From positions 1 to 17,724 of the forward strand of contig CAZALT010000066.1 of NCBI GenBank assembly GCA_964485515.1: a stretch of DNA of 17,724 bases, given 5' to 3'. Below, piece after piece: positions 1 to 6,116 of the stretch. The position numbers and the translations under genes were made by a program. The notes under the pieces were generated by a model. It saw nothing but the letters and a program-made list of their open reading frames with translations, had not been told where the DNA came from and did not search any database. Source of the stretch: CAZALT01 sp964485515. Its GTDB lineage: Bacteria > Actinomycetota > Acidimicrobiia > Acidimicrobiales > Acidimicrobilacustridaceae. Within the stretch, counting starts at the first letter, position 1. Each line of letters begins with the position of its first letter.

Positions 1-60
1 GACGCACCAGACCGAGACGCACCAGACCGAGACGCACCAGACCGAGACGCACCAGGCCGA
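1..60 (+). repeat. 15-bp in-frame tandem repeat (THQTE units)
   Basis: Four copies of GACGCACCAGACCGA follow each other; the first three are identical and the fourth differs by one base. A decayed copy follows at 61-75. In the hydrolase frame each unit codes for the pentapeptide THQTE (the last is THQAE). The array touches the window edge, so its full copy number is unknown. Confidence 0.9.
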
Positions 61-724
61 GACGATCCGCACCGGGATGCACCAGCCGATCGCATCGGAC
101 CAGCCGATCTACGCGGTCGGCCACTCCAAGGGCGGTGCGGCGCTGCTCCTCGCCGAGCAGGCCCGACCCGGCACCTTCTCAGCGCTGTACCTCTTCGAAC
201 CCGTGGTGTTCCCCGGCAATCCGATCGGGTCGGACGGCAAGCCGCTCGAGAACCCGCTGGCCGCGGGTGCGCGCCGTCGGCGCGGGCAGTTCGCCAGTCG
301 GGACGAGGCGTTCGACAACTTCGCGTCGAAGCCGCCGCTGTCGGTCCTGGACCGCGCTGCGCTCCACGCCTACGTCGACCACGGGTTCATCGACGGACCC
401 GCCGGCCCGAGCGGAGAGCCGGTCGTCGAGCTCGCCTGTTCCCCCGAGAACGAAGCGCGGACCTACGAAGGTGGACTGGCGCACCGCGCCTTCGACCACC
501 TCGACCGGGTCAGGTGCCCGGTGGTGATCGCAACCGGTCGACCCGACGACCCCGGACCCGCGGCGTTCGGCCCGCCCATCGCCGATTCGCTGCCCGACGG
601 ACGACTCGAGGTCTTCGAGACGCTCGGCCACTTCGGTCCCCTCGAGGACCCCGCGCTCGTGGCCTCCGCCGTGCAGCGGTTCTTCCACGACGTGGCCACC
701 AAGGGACTCCCGCCGAGCCGATAG
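2..724 (+). CDS. alpha/beta hydrolase, 5'-truncated by window edge
   Basis: An alpha/beta hydrolase-fold enzyme; substrate unknown. The reading frame is open from base 2, so the gene begins outside the window and 240 residues are visible. Counting from the in-frame ATG at 77, the nucleophile elbow GHSKGG places Ser17. The acid is probably Asp157 or Asp158 in ATGRPDDPG and the catalytic His is His185 in LGHFGPLEDP, so the triad is in the usual order. The ATG at 77 is not a believable start: it lies only 16 residues before the nucleophile and would remove the first half of the fold. Upstream, the same frame reads through a 15-bp tandem repeat coding for THQTE units, where the family normally has the helix before the nucleophile strand. 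The family is clear; the specific function is not. Confidence 0.8.
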   Translation, partial: THQTETHQTETHQTETHQAETIRTGMHQPIASDQPIYAVGHSKGGAALLLAEQARPGTFSALYLFEPVVFPGNPIGSDGKPLENPLAAGARRRRGQFASRDEAFDNFASKPPLSVLDRAALHAYVDHGFIDGPAGPSGEPVVELACSPENEARTYEGGLAHRAFDHLDRVRCPVVIATGRPDDPGPAAFGPPIADSLPDGRLEVFETLGHFGPLEDPALVASAVQRFFHDVATKGLPPSR

Positions 725-769
725 GGGACACCCACCGAGCCGATGGTGAGCGACCCACGCTGGCCGCCC

Positions 770-775
770 TACGAT
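770..775 (+). promoter_or_regulatory. -10 element, leaderless-type promoter of PAP2 gene
   Basis: TACGAT ends 7 nt before the GTG at 783. There is no Shine-Dalgarno sequence in the gap. It matches the TANNNT-plus-6-to-9-nt pattern seen at seven other genes here. Confidence 0.6.
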
Positions 776-782
776 CTCGGCC

Positions 783-1487
783 GTGTCGACGACTGACGAT
801 CCCGAGGCCCCGATCCATCCGGCGACGGTCGGCGGTGGCGGTTCGACCTCCGACGGGCACGACGGCGCCCCCATCGAGACCCTCCGTGAGCTGATCGCCG
901 AGGATGCCCAGCTCCTCGCCCACCACGAGCCCGTGCTTCCCCCGCACGACCTGAGCCTCGTCTCGCGGTTCGATGATGCGGTCGACCGGGCCTTCGATCT
1001 CGTACGCGGACGCGAACCCAGCGACCGGATCGTCTACGCCGTGTCCGAGCTCGCCGACTTCTCGCTGCTCTGGCATCTGGTCGGGTGGTCCAAGGCGCTC
1101 GCCGGCTCGGATGAGGACCTCGAGGCCGCCGTCCGCCTCAGCATCCTGCTGGGCCTCGAATCGGTGATCGTCAACGCGGGTGTCAAGTCGCTCTTCAAGC
1201 GGGAGCGCCCCGTCTACCAGGGCGAGCGCCCGCACCCCCTCCGGGTGCCGATGACCACCAGCTTCCCGAGCGGCCACGCCAGCGCCGCGGTGGTCTCTGC
1301 GCTCCTGCTGGCGGACCGGACCAAGGCCGCACCGCTCTACTGGGGCTTGGCCGGCTTCGTCGCCGCGAGCCGTGTGCACGTCCGCATCCACCACGCATCA
1401 GACGTGCTCGGCGGCGCCGTCGTCGGTGCGGGCATCGGCTTGGCGTTGCGCAGGATCTGGCCCCATCCTCGCCGCCGTCGCGGCTGA
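783..1487 (+). CDS. PAP2-superfamily phosphatase
   Basis: A 234-residue membrane-associated phosphatase of the PAP2/vanadium haloperoxidase superfamily, which removes phosphate from lipid phosphates or prenyl pyrophosphates. All three signature motifs are present: Lys135 followed by RP at 142-143, PSGH at 162-165, and SR-x5-H-x3-D at Ser196, Arg197, His203 and Asp207. Hydrophobic stretches at about 115-135, 166-178 and 186-196, and again at 208-222, fit a small membrane protein. The first 55 residues are polar and probably cytoplasmic. The GTG start is supported by a -10 hexamer 7 nt upstream. The position before a DsbA-like gene and a WS/DGAT gene could fit a lipid role (phosphatidate to diacylglycerol), but this is inference and each downstream gene may have its own promoter. 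Confidence 0.88.
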   Translation: MSTTDDPEAPIHPATVGGGGSTSDGHDGAPIETLRELIAEDAQLLAHHEPVLPPHDLSLVSRFDDAVDRAFDLVRGREPSDRIVYAVSELADFSLLWHLVGWSKALAGSDEDLEAAVRLSILLGLESVIVNAGVKSLFKRERPVYQGERPHPLRVPMTTSFPSGHASAAVVSALLLADRTKAAPLYWGLAGFVAASRVHVRIHHASDVLGGAVVGAGIGLALRRIWPHPRRRRG

Positions 1488-1566
1488 GACCCACCTGAAG
1501 CCGCCCGATCCCCCATCCCCGCCGAGCTGGGGGAAGAAGTTCGGAGCCGACCATGTTGCAGGGACC

Positions 1567-2169
1567 ATGAGCCGATCGTTCGCCATCACCTGGGACTACC
1601 GCTGTCCCTTCGCCCGCATCGCCAACGACCTCGTCGCCACCGGCCTGCTCGACGGTGCCGACTGGGACGTGACCTTCGTGCCGTTCAGCCTCGGTCAGGC
1701 CCACGTCGAAGAGGGTGACCCCGACATCTGGGAGACCCCCGACCAGGATACGGGCCTGCTCTCCCTCCAGGCCGCGGTCATCGTGCGGGACGCGTTCCCC
1801 GACCAGTTCCCCGGCATCCACAAGGCGATCTTCGATGCCCGCCACGGGCACGGCGCGCGCATCGACGACGAGCAGGTGCTGCGCGACATCATCGACGCCG
1901 GCGGGGTCAGCTCCACCGCCGTGTTCGACCGCGTCGCCAGCGGTGAAGCGCTCGAGATCGTGCGCAAAGACCACGAAGCCGTCGTGGCCAGCCACGACGT
2001 GTGGGGGGTGCCCACCTTCATCGTGGGCGACCGCGCCACCTTCGTGCGCCTCATGAAGGACAGCGACGGCGACGGTCCCGCGGCGATCGCCACCGTCGAG
2101 CGCGTCGTCGACCTCATGGGCGACTGGCCCGAGCTCAACGAATTCAAGAACACCACGATCGAGCGCTGA
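1567..2169 (+). CDS. DsbA-family thioredoxin-fold protein
   Basis: A 200-residue protein with the DsbA/2-hydroxychromene-2-carboxylate isomerase fold. The N-terminal strand is followed by CPFA at Cys13, the position of the CxxC motif in DsbA and FrnE, but the second cysteine is replaced by Ala; there is no other Cys in the protein. The conserved cis-proline loop is GVPTFIVGD near residue 150. There is no signal peptide, so it is cytoplasmic. A single-Cys site suggests a thiol-conjugate (mycothiol-type) reductase or transferase or a glutathione-S-transferase-like isomerase rather than a disulfide-forming enzyme; this is inference. The ATG at 1567 was chosen because the protein begins directly with the first beta strand. 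The frame extends upstream into the PAP2 gene, but that part does not resemble a domain. No good Shine-Dalgarno or -10 was seen. Confidence 0.8.
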   Translation: MSRSFAITWDYRCPFARIANDLVATGLLDGADWDVTFVPFSLGQAHVEEGDPDIWETPDQDTGLLSLQAAVIVRDAFPDQFPGIHKAIFDARHGHGARIDDEQVLRDIIDAGGVSSTAVFDRVASGEALEIVRKDHEAVVASHDVWGVPTFIVGDRATFVRLMKDSDGDGPAAIATVERVVDLMGDWPELNEFKNTTIER

Positions 2170-2259
2170 CCGGACCTGGCACATCAACTTCCCGGGCCGA
2201 GCCGCCGGCGGGGTCATGGCACGAACCGGCAAGGCCGTCGGGGCACCACGGCACTCGCC

Positions 2260-2265
2260 TAGCCT
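2260..2265 (+). promoter_or_regulatory. -10 element, leaderless-type promoter of WS/DGAT gene
   Basis: TAGCCT ends 7 nt before the ATG at 2273 and no Shine-Dalgarno sequence is present. It decides the start of the acyltransferase against the in-frame ATGs at 2216 and 2318. Confidence 0.6.
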
Positions 2266-2272
2266 CTCGACC

Positions 2273-3706
2273 ATGTCGCCGAGAGACCGGGAGCGCGTTG
2301 CGGTCGATCATCGCCACATGACCGACGTCGAGGCGCTGATGTGGACCGTGGAGCAGGATCCGCACCTGTCGGCCAACTTCGCCAGCATCACGATCCTCGA
2401 CACCCTGCCCGACATGGGCAAGCTCCGGCGGAGGATGTTGCGCACGGTGCAGCGGGTCCCACGACTCCGCCAGCGCGTCGTGCCCGGCATCGGTCGCCTG
2501 GCACCGCCGGAGTGGCACGACGACCCCGACTTCGACATCGACTTCCACATCCGCCACCTCGCCCTGCCCGACCCGGGTGATCGACGAACCCTCTTCGACC
2601 TCGTCACCGTCTTGGTGCTCGACCCGTTCGAACGCACCCGACCGCTGTGGGAGTTCATCGTCGTCGAGGGGCTGGAGGGAGAGAAGGCCGCGCTGGTCCA
2701 GAAGATGCACCACACCATCACCGATGGCGAGGGCGGCATCAGGATGTCGGAGCAGTACATCGACGTCGAACGCGACGTCGACGACATCGACGAGATCACG
2801 ATCATCCCCGATACCTCCACCCAGACGATGGGTGAGGACTGGGCGGGCGATCTGTGGTCCTCCACCACCGCGACGATCGGTCACACCTGGCGCCGCACGC
2901 TCGGCATGACCAACCGCGCCACGCTCAACGCGCTCATCGCGCTCGCCAACCCTGCACAGCTCCCGCAGGTCGGGACGGACTTCGTCGAGACGGGCAGATC
3001 AGCGCTCCGACAGCTGACCGTGAACGAGAAGTGCCGGTCTCCGCTGTGGACCGACCGGTCGCTGCTGCGTCACTTCGACGCCTTCGACCTCGACTTCGAC
3101 CAGGTGCACCGAACGGCCAAGGCGGCTGGTGTCAGCATCAACGACGTGTTCGTGACCGCAATGGTGCGCGGCGCGGCGGCTCACCACGAGCGGCGCGGCA
3201 GCACCCTCGACAGCATCCGGATCTCGATGCCGGTCAGCACGCGACAAGGCGGGGCGGGCGGCAACGCCTTCGTGCCGACTCGTGTCGTGCTGCCCACCGA
3301 GCGTCTCGACGCCGATGGGCAGCTCGCCACCGTCCATGCCCTGCTCGATCGGACCAAGCACGAGAAGGCGATCGGCATCGTCGAGCAGGCCGCGGGCCTG
3401 GCCAACCTGTTTCCGACGGGCCTGCTCACCCGTCTCGCGCGAGACCAGGCCGCATCGGTCGACCTCACGGCGTCGAACCTACGAGCCGCGCCGTTCGACC
3501 TCTACATCTCCGGAGCGCGCATCGAGGGGACCTACCCGGTCGGCCCGCTGGCTTGCACCGCGGTGAACGCCACGATGATGTCGTACTGCGGCACGCTCAA
3601 CATCGGGGTGCACATCGATGCCGGCGCGGTGCGAGAACCAGCCGAGCTAGTCGACGACCTCGTCACCGCGTTCGACGAGCTCATCGCCGAGTCACCCGGC
3701 ACCTGA
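2273..3706 (+). CDS. wax ester synthase/diacylglycerol acyltransferase (WS/DGAT)
   Basis: A 477-residue member of the WS/DGAT family, which uses acyl-CoA to esterify diacylglycerol or fatty alcohols and makes storage triacylglycerol or wax esters. The catalytic HHxxxDG motif is HHTITDG at about residues 146-152. The family's PLWE motif (in TRPLWEFIVVEG) lies about 20 residues before it, and a C-terminal region with NVPGP-like character is replaced here by ASNLRAAPFDLYISGARI. Length fits the usual 450-480 residues. The start at 2273 is supported by TAGCCT 7 nt upstream; 2216 would place the promoter inside the coding region. The enzyme probably works at the inner face of the membrane and at lipid inclusions. 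An 11-bp duplication, CCCGGCACCTG, spans the stop codon (3695-3705 and 3709-3719). Confidence 0.92.
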   Translation: MSPRDRERVAVDHRHMTDVEALMWTVEQDPHLSANFASITILDTLPDMGKLRRRMLRTVQRVPRLRQRVVPGIGRLAPPEWHDDPDFDIDFHIRHLALPDPGDRRTLFDLVTVLVLDPFERTRPLWEFIVVEGLEGEKAALVQKMHHTITDGEGGIRMSEQYIDVERDVDDIDEITIIPDTSTQTMGEDWAGDLWSSTTATIGHTWRRTLGMTNRATLNALIALANPAQLPQVGTDFVETGRSALRQLTVNEKCRSPLWTDRSLLRHFDAFDLDFDQVHRTAKAAGVSINDVFVTAMVRGAAAHHERRGSTLDSIRISMPVSTRQGGAGGNAFVPTRVVLPTERLDADGQLATVHALLDRTKHEKAIGIVEQAAGLANLFPTGLLTRLARDQAASVDLTASNLRAAPFDLYISGARIEGTYPVGPLACTAVNATMMSYCGTLNIGVHIDAGAVREPAELVDDLVTAFDELIAESPGT

Positions 3707-3735
3707 CGCCCGGCACCTGGCTTGCGGTCGCTGGC

Positions 3736-3759
3736 TCTCGGTCGTGCCGACGACCGAGA
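3736..3759. terminator. hairpin terminator, convergent region
   Basis: A 10-bp perfect stem (TCTCGGTCGT at 3736-3745 with its complement at 3750-3759) closes on a GCCG loop, 30 nt after the WS/DGAT stop. There is no U tract, which is common in GC-rich actinobacteria. It could serve both converging genes. Confidence 0.55.
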
Positions 3760-3760
3760 C

Positions 3761-3826
3761 GAGAACTGCAAGGAGCGAGGACCTGGCGGCCAGCAGCCAC
3801 CGGAACCCTCGCTCCTCGTCGTTCTC
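3761..3826. terminator. second, long two-part hairpin
   Basis: GAGAAC (3761-3766) and GGAGCGAGG (3772-3780) pair with CCTCGCTCC (3807-3815) and GTTCTC (3821-3826), leaving a symmetrical 5x5 internal loop and a 26-nt apical loop. It lies between the WS/DGAT gene and the convergent small gene, so it is probably a second terminator. A small structured RNA is possible. Confidence 0.45.
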
Positions 3827-3877
3827 ACACCCCGGCGGCGTCGTCGCCCCCGGCGCCGCGGGCTGGAGGTGCCTCGG

Positions 3878-4081
3878 TCAGTTGACCGACGCCACCGCAG
3901 CCTCGGTGGCCAGCAGGAGTCGCAGATCGAGGAGGAGGTCGGAGACCTCGTCGGTCGACACGAGCTCGCGGTGCATCATGTCGCCAAGACCCTGATCGAT
4001 GAGGGCAAGCGCTGCCTCATGGCCCGCGCCGGCCTCGAGCGGTTCGACCTGGGTGGTCTCGATCTCTGCGGTATCGGTCAT
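3878..4081 (-). CDS. small acidic hypothetical protein, 67 aa
   Basis: I do not recognise this protein. It has 67 residues, is acidic and mostly helical by composition (ALALIDQGLGDMMHRELV, then DEVSDLLLDLRLLLATEAA). It has no Cys, no signal peptide and no membrane segment. The start at 4081 has AGGAGAG about 9 nt upstream and begins MTDTAEIETT. The frame remains open upstream to 4213, but that part is rich in Arg, Pro and Ser and looks non-coding. It converges on the WS/DGAT gene and is followed by two hairpins. Upstream lies a structured gap of about 310 bp that may be its leader. A small regulatory or adaptor protein is possible, but no function can be claimed. Confidence 0.6.
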   Translation of the reverse strand: MTDTAEIETTQVEPLEAGAGHEAALALIDQGLGDMMHRELVSTDEVSDLLLDLRLLLATEAAVASVN

Positions 4082-4394
4082 GGTTGCTGTCTCTCCTGTT
4101 CGGAAAATCCGATGCTGATCGACGACCCTGCCCCCTGACCCTCCGAGCGAGTCGGCGGGGCGGTTGGACGGGACACAGGTTCCAACCGCTCGAACCCGCT
4201 GGGTGTTCCCCATCTGGCGTGGCCACCCGAGAGTTCGGCGGATCTCTCCGCTGAACAGCCCTGGCGGACTGACGCCACCTTACCGACGAACGATGACACC
4301 GGTGTTTCACCCGAGGAGATTTCACGTTTCGGGACCTCTGACCGTTGGATCGGCACCCCGGCCCGGTGGTCGTCGGCCCCCTCGTCTTCGCATC
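4082..4394 (-). other. non-coding gap with hairpins; possible long 5' leader
   Basis: No convincing gene was found in these 313 bases on either strand. On the minus strand, TAAGGT (4282 to 4277) could be a -10 element. Downstream of it are a 10-bp stem with one mismatch and a GAGA tetraloop (4233-4256) and an 8-bp perfect stem, GCGGTTGG with its complement (4160-4167 and 4182-4189). These would lie in a leader of about 190 nt before the 67-residue protein. No known riboswitch class could be matched. Confidence 0.4.
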
Positions 4395-5336
4395 TCACCC
4401 GATGTGGGCAGCGGGGACCCCGCCGCGCACGCACGCTGACGCGATGGCGTCGATGTGACGCACGTCGGTACCGCAGCACCCACCCAGCACCTCGAGGTTC
4501 GGCAACCGGGCGGCGAGGACGGCGTAGTGCGCGGCGAGCTCGCGGGGATCGCCGTCATCGAGCTCGTCGGCCTCATCGAGCTCGGCATGGCTCATGCGCG
4601 ACGCGTTCGACCGGAGAAGACCCAGCCTGGCGATGGCCGGCCGCGTCGGATCCAAGACCTGGTCGAAGTGCTCGGGGTGCGCGCAGTTGACCCCGAAGGA
4701 CGCCACCGCTCCGTCGGTGGCGGCATCGACCTGCTCGATCGCCTCGGCCAGTCCGTCTCCACTCGGCAGCCGCCCGTCCGTCTCGACGGTGAAGGAGAGC
4801 GTCACGGGCACGCCCGTCGCCGCGGCCGCTCGCACGAAGCCGATGCCCTCGCCGACGTGGGTGCACGTCAGCATCGTGAGACGGTCGGCCCCTTCCGCCG
4901 CGAACGACTCGGCCTGGGCACGGTGGTAGCTCTCGGCGTCCTCGGGGCTCAACAGTTCGGCCGGGTCGTACCCGTCACCGCGAGGCCCGAAATTGCCGCT
5001 GACCTCCACGTCGACACCCGACACCTCGTCACCCAACGACCGGAGGAACGAGATCGCCTCGCGGTTGATCCGATCGAGCGACGTGGCATCGTGGCCGAGG
5101 CGTGCGCCCCAGTCCGTGCTCGCCCGCCACGTCGGCGTCTCGACCACGATGCCCGCGCCCACCCGCGCCGCCACCCGCAGGTGGTCCGTGTAGTACTCGG
5201 CCAGCAGCGCCCGGCCCGCGTCGTCACCGAGCAGCGGGTACGAGGCGAAGTCGGGCAGATCGACGCCCTTTGTGAACATCAGCCAGGTCTCGAGCCCGCT
5301 GTCGGTCAACCGGCGTGTCGTCTCGTGCTTCTCCAT
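4395..5336 (-). CDS. homocysteine S-methyltransferase family protein
   Basis: A 313-residue zinc-dependent methyltransferase-fold protein of the homocysteine S-methyltransferase (pfam S-methyl_trans) family, which includes MmuM and YagD and makes methionine from homocysteine and S-methylmethionine or a similar donor. The N-terminal signature reads DSGLETWL. The three zinc-binding cysteines are Cys218 in FGVNCAHPEHF and Cys287-Cys288 in LGGCCGTD, all present, so the enzyme should be active. Three ATGs occur in a row (5342, 5339, 5336); the third was chosen because GAGGGGG lies 6 nt upstream of it. The gene has a near-consensus promoter covered by two operators and is divergent from a TetR gene, which very probably represses it. 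The true methyl donor and acceptor are unknown; some relatives act on other thiols or selenols. Confidence 0.88.
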   Translation of the reverse strand: MEKHETTRRLTDSGLETWLMFTKGVDLPDFASYPLLGDDAGRALLAEYYTDHLRVAARVGAGIVVETPTWRASTDWGARLGHDATSLDRINREAISFLRSLGDEVSGVDVEVSGNFGPRGDGYDPAELLSPEDAESYHRAQAESFAAEGADRLTMLTCTHVGEGIGFVRAAAATGVPVTLSFTVETDGRLPSGDGLAEAIEQVDAATDGAVASFGVNCAHPEHFDQVLDPTRPAIARLGLLRSNASRMSHAELDEADELDDGDPRELAAHYAVLAARLPNLEVLGGCCGTDVRHIDAIASACVRGGVPAAHIG

Positions 5337-5352
5337 CATCATCCCCCTCAGA

Positions 5353-5374
5353 ACAGACCAACTAGTCGGTCTGT
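5353..5374. promoter_or_regulatory. TetR operator 1 (22-bp near-palindrome)
   Basis: The core AGACCAACTAGTCGGTCT is palindromic except for one symmetrical pair, and the symmetry extends two more bases on each side. It lies just downstream of the -10 of the minus-strand promoter, over the expected transcription start. Its centre is 27 bp from the centre of operator 2. Confidence 0.8.
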
Positions 5375-5404
5375 ATCGTACAAACCGACCAGTTGGTCTG
5401 TCAA
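5375..5404 (-). promoter_or_regulatory. sigma70-type promoter of the methyltransferase gene
   Basis: On the minus strand TTGACA (5404 to 5399) is followed after 18 nt by TACGAT (5380 to 5375). This is the closest match to the textbook consensus in the window. Transcription would begin near 5368, giving a leader of about 30 nt with a Shine-Dalgarno site. Confidence 0.75.
5380..5401. promoter_or_regulatory. TetR operator 2 (22-bp near-palindrome)
   Basis: The core is AAACCGACCAGTTGGTCT. Read on the opposite strand it matches operator 1 at 20 of 22 positions. It fills the spacer between the -35 and -10 of the minus-strand promoter and covers the -35 zone of the TetR gene, so binding could shut both genes. 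Confidence 0.8.
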
Positions 5405-5408
5405 CGGG

Positions 5409-5414
5409 TAGCGT
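5409..5414 (+). promoter_or_regulatory. -10 element, leaderless-type promoter of TetR gene
   Basis: TAGCGT ends 6 nt before the ATG at 5421, with no Shine-Dalgarno sequence. The -35 position falls inside operator 2, which fits autoregulation. Confidence 0.6.
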
Positions 5415-5420
5415 TCACCC

Positions 5421-6068
5421 ATGTCCGACACCCCTCTCCGAGCACGGATCCTCGACGCGGCCAACGACCTGGTCCTCGACCAGGGCTTCCGTGCGACCAC
5501 CGTCGACGCCGTCCTGACCCGAGCGCAAGCATCGAAAGGCGCGTTCTTCCACCACTTCCCCAACAAGGTCGCCCTGGGCACCGCCCTCGTCGAGCGCTAC
5601 GCCGAAGCCGACCTCGCCAACCTCGAGCGGACCATGACCGCGGCCGAATCCACGACCGACGACCCAGCCGAGCAGCTGGTCGCCTTCCTGCGCGCCTACG
5701 AAGAAGAAGCCGTCGCCATCGCGTCTTCCCAACCGGGTTGCCTGTTCGTGTCGTTCATCTACGAGTCGATCGACGACACGTCAGACAGCCGGGCCATCAT
5801 CGTCAAGACCATCGACGCGTGGCGCGAACGGATCCTCACCAAGCTCACTGCCGCGGCCGCGACCCGCGACCTTCCCGCCGACCTCGATCTCGTATCGATG
5901 GCCGACGCGGTCTACAGCGCGTTCGAGGGCGGGTTCATCCTCGCTCGCGCCACCGGCGAGCCCACGATGCTGCGAGACCAGCTCACCCACCTACGCCGCT
6001 ACTACGAGCTCGTGCTCGCGCTCACTCCGAGCACTGGTCTGGCGACCCCGGTGATCGAAGGTGACTGA
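5421..6068 (+). CDS. TetR/AcrR-family transcriptional regulator, NemR-like
   Basis: A 215-residue repressor. The N-terminal helix-turn-helix spans about residues 7-52 (RILDAANDLVLDQGFRATTV, then ASKGAFFHHFPNKVAL). The ligand-binding part contains QPGCLFVSF with Cys107, the only cysteine in the protein. In Escherichia coli NemR the redox and electrophile sensor is Cys106 in a similar GCL motif, and NemR sites also use AGACC/GGTCT half-sites. The GCL motif occurs in other TetR proteins too, so sensing by Cys107 is an inference. The gene is divergent from the homocysteine S-methyltransferase gene, with two operators between them. The start at 5421 follows a -10 hexamer by 6 nt. Confidence 0.9.
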   Translation: MSDTPLRARILDAANDLVLDQGFRATTVDAVLTRAQASKGAFFHHFPNKVALGTALVERYAEADLANLERTMTAAESTTDDPAEQLVAFLRAYEEEAVAIASSQPGCLFVSFIYESIDDTSDSRAIIVKTIDAWRERILTKLTAAAATRDLPADLDLVSMADAVYSAFEGGFILARATGEPTMLRDQLTHLRRYYELVLALTPSTGLATPVIEGD

Positions 6069-6101
6069 TCGGGACGCGCCGCCCGAGGATGCACGGCTCC
6101 C

Positions 6102-6107
6102 TATGCT
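6102..6107 (+). promoter_or_regulatory. -10 element, leaderless-type promoter of kinase gene
   Basis: TATGCT ends 9 nt before the GTG at 6117. The gap has no Shine-Dalgarno sequence. The spacing is the longest of the eight such sites here. Confidence 0.5.
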
Positions 6108-6116
6108 CTCGGACCT

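Noticed and set aside
510..1394. Minus-strand open frame of 294 codons opposite the hydrolase and PAP2 genes
   Set aside because: It crosses two confident genes and has no recognisable motif.
1372..1566. Upstream extension of the DsbA-like gene to 1372
   Set aside because: It would overlap the PAP2 C-terminus by more than 100 bases and add a segment with no domain; the ATG at 1567 starts exactly at the first strand.
2216..2272. Earlier start of the WS/DGAT gene at 2216
   Set aside because: The -10 element at 2260-2265 would lie within the coding region, and the extra residues are not seen in the family.
4225..4256. Similarity to a glycine riboswitch (GGAGAG and CTCTC on the minus strand)
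   Set aside because: The conserved GCCGAAGG and CTCTCAGGCA segments and the spacing of the aptamer are missing; the match is limited to a short stem.
4078..4479. Minus-strand frame of 133 codons across the gap upstream of the small protein
   Set aside because: The translation is Arg/Ser/Gly-rich without structure, overlaps the methyltransferase 3' end and contains the predicted RNA stems.
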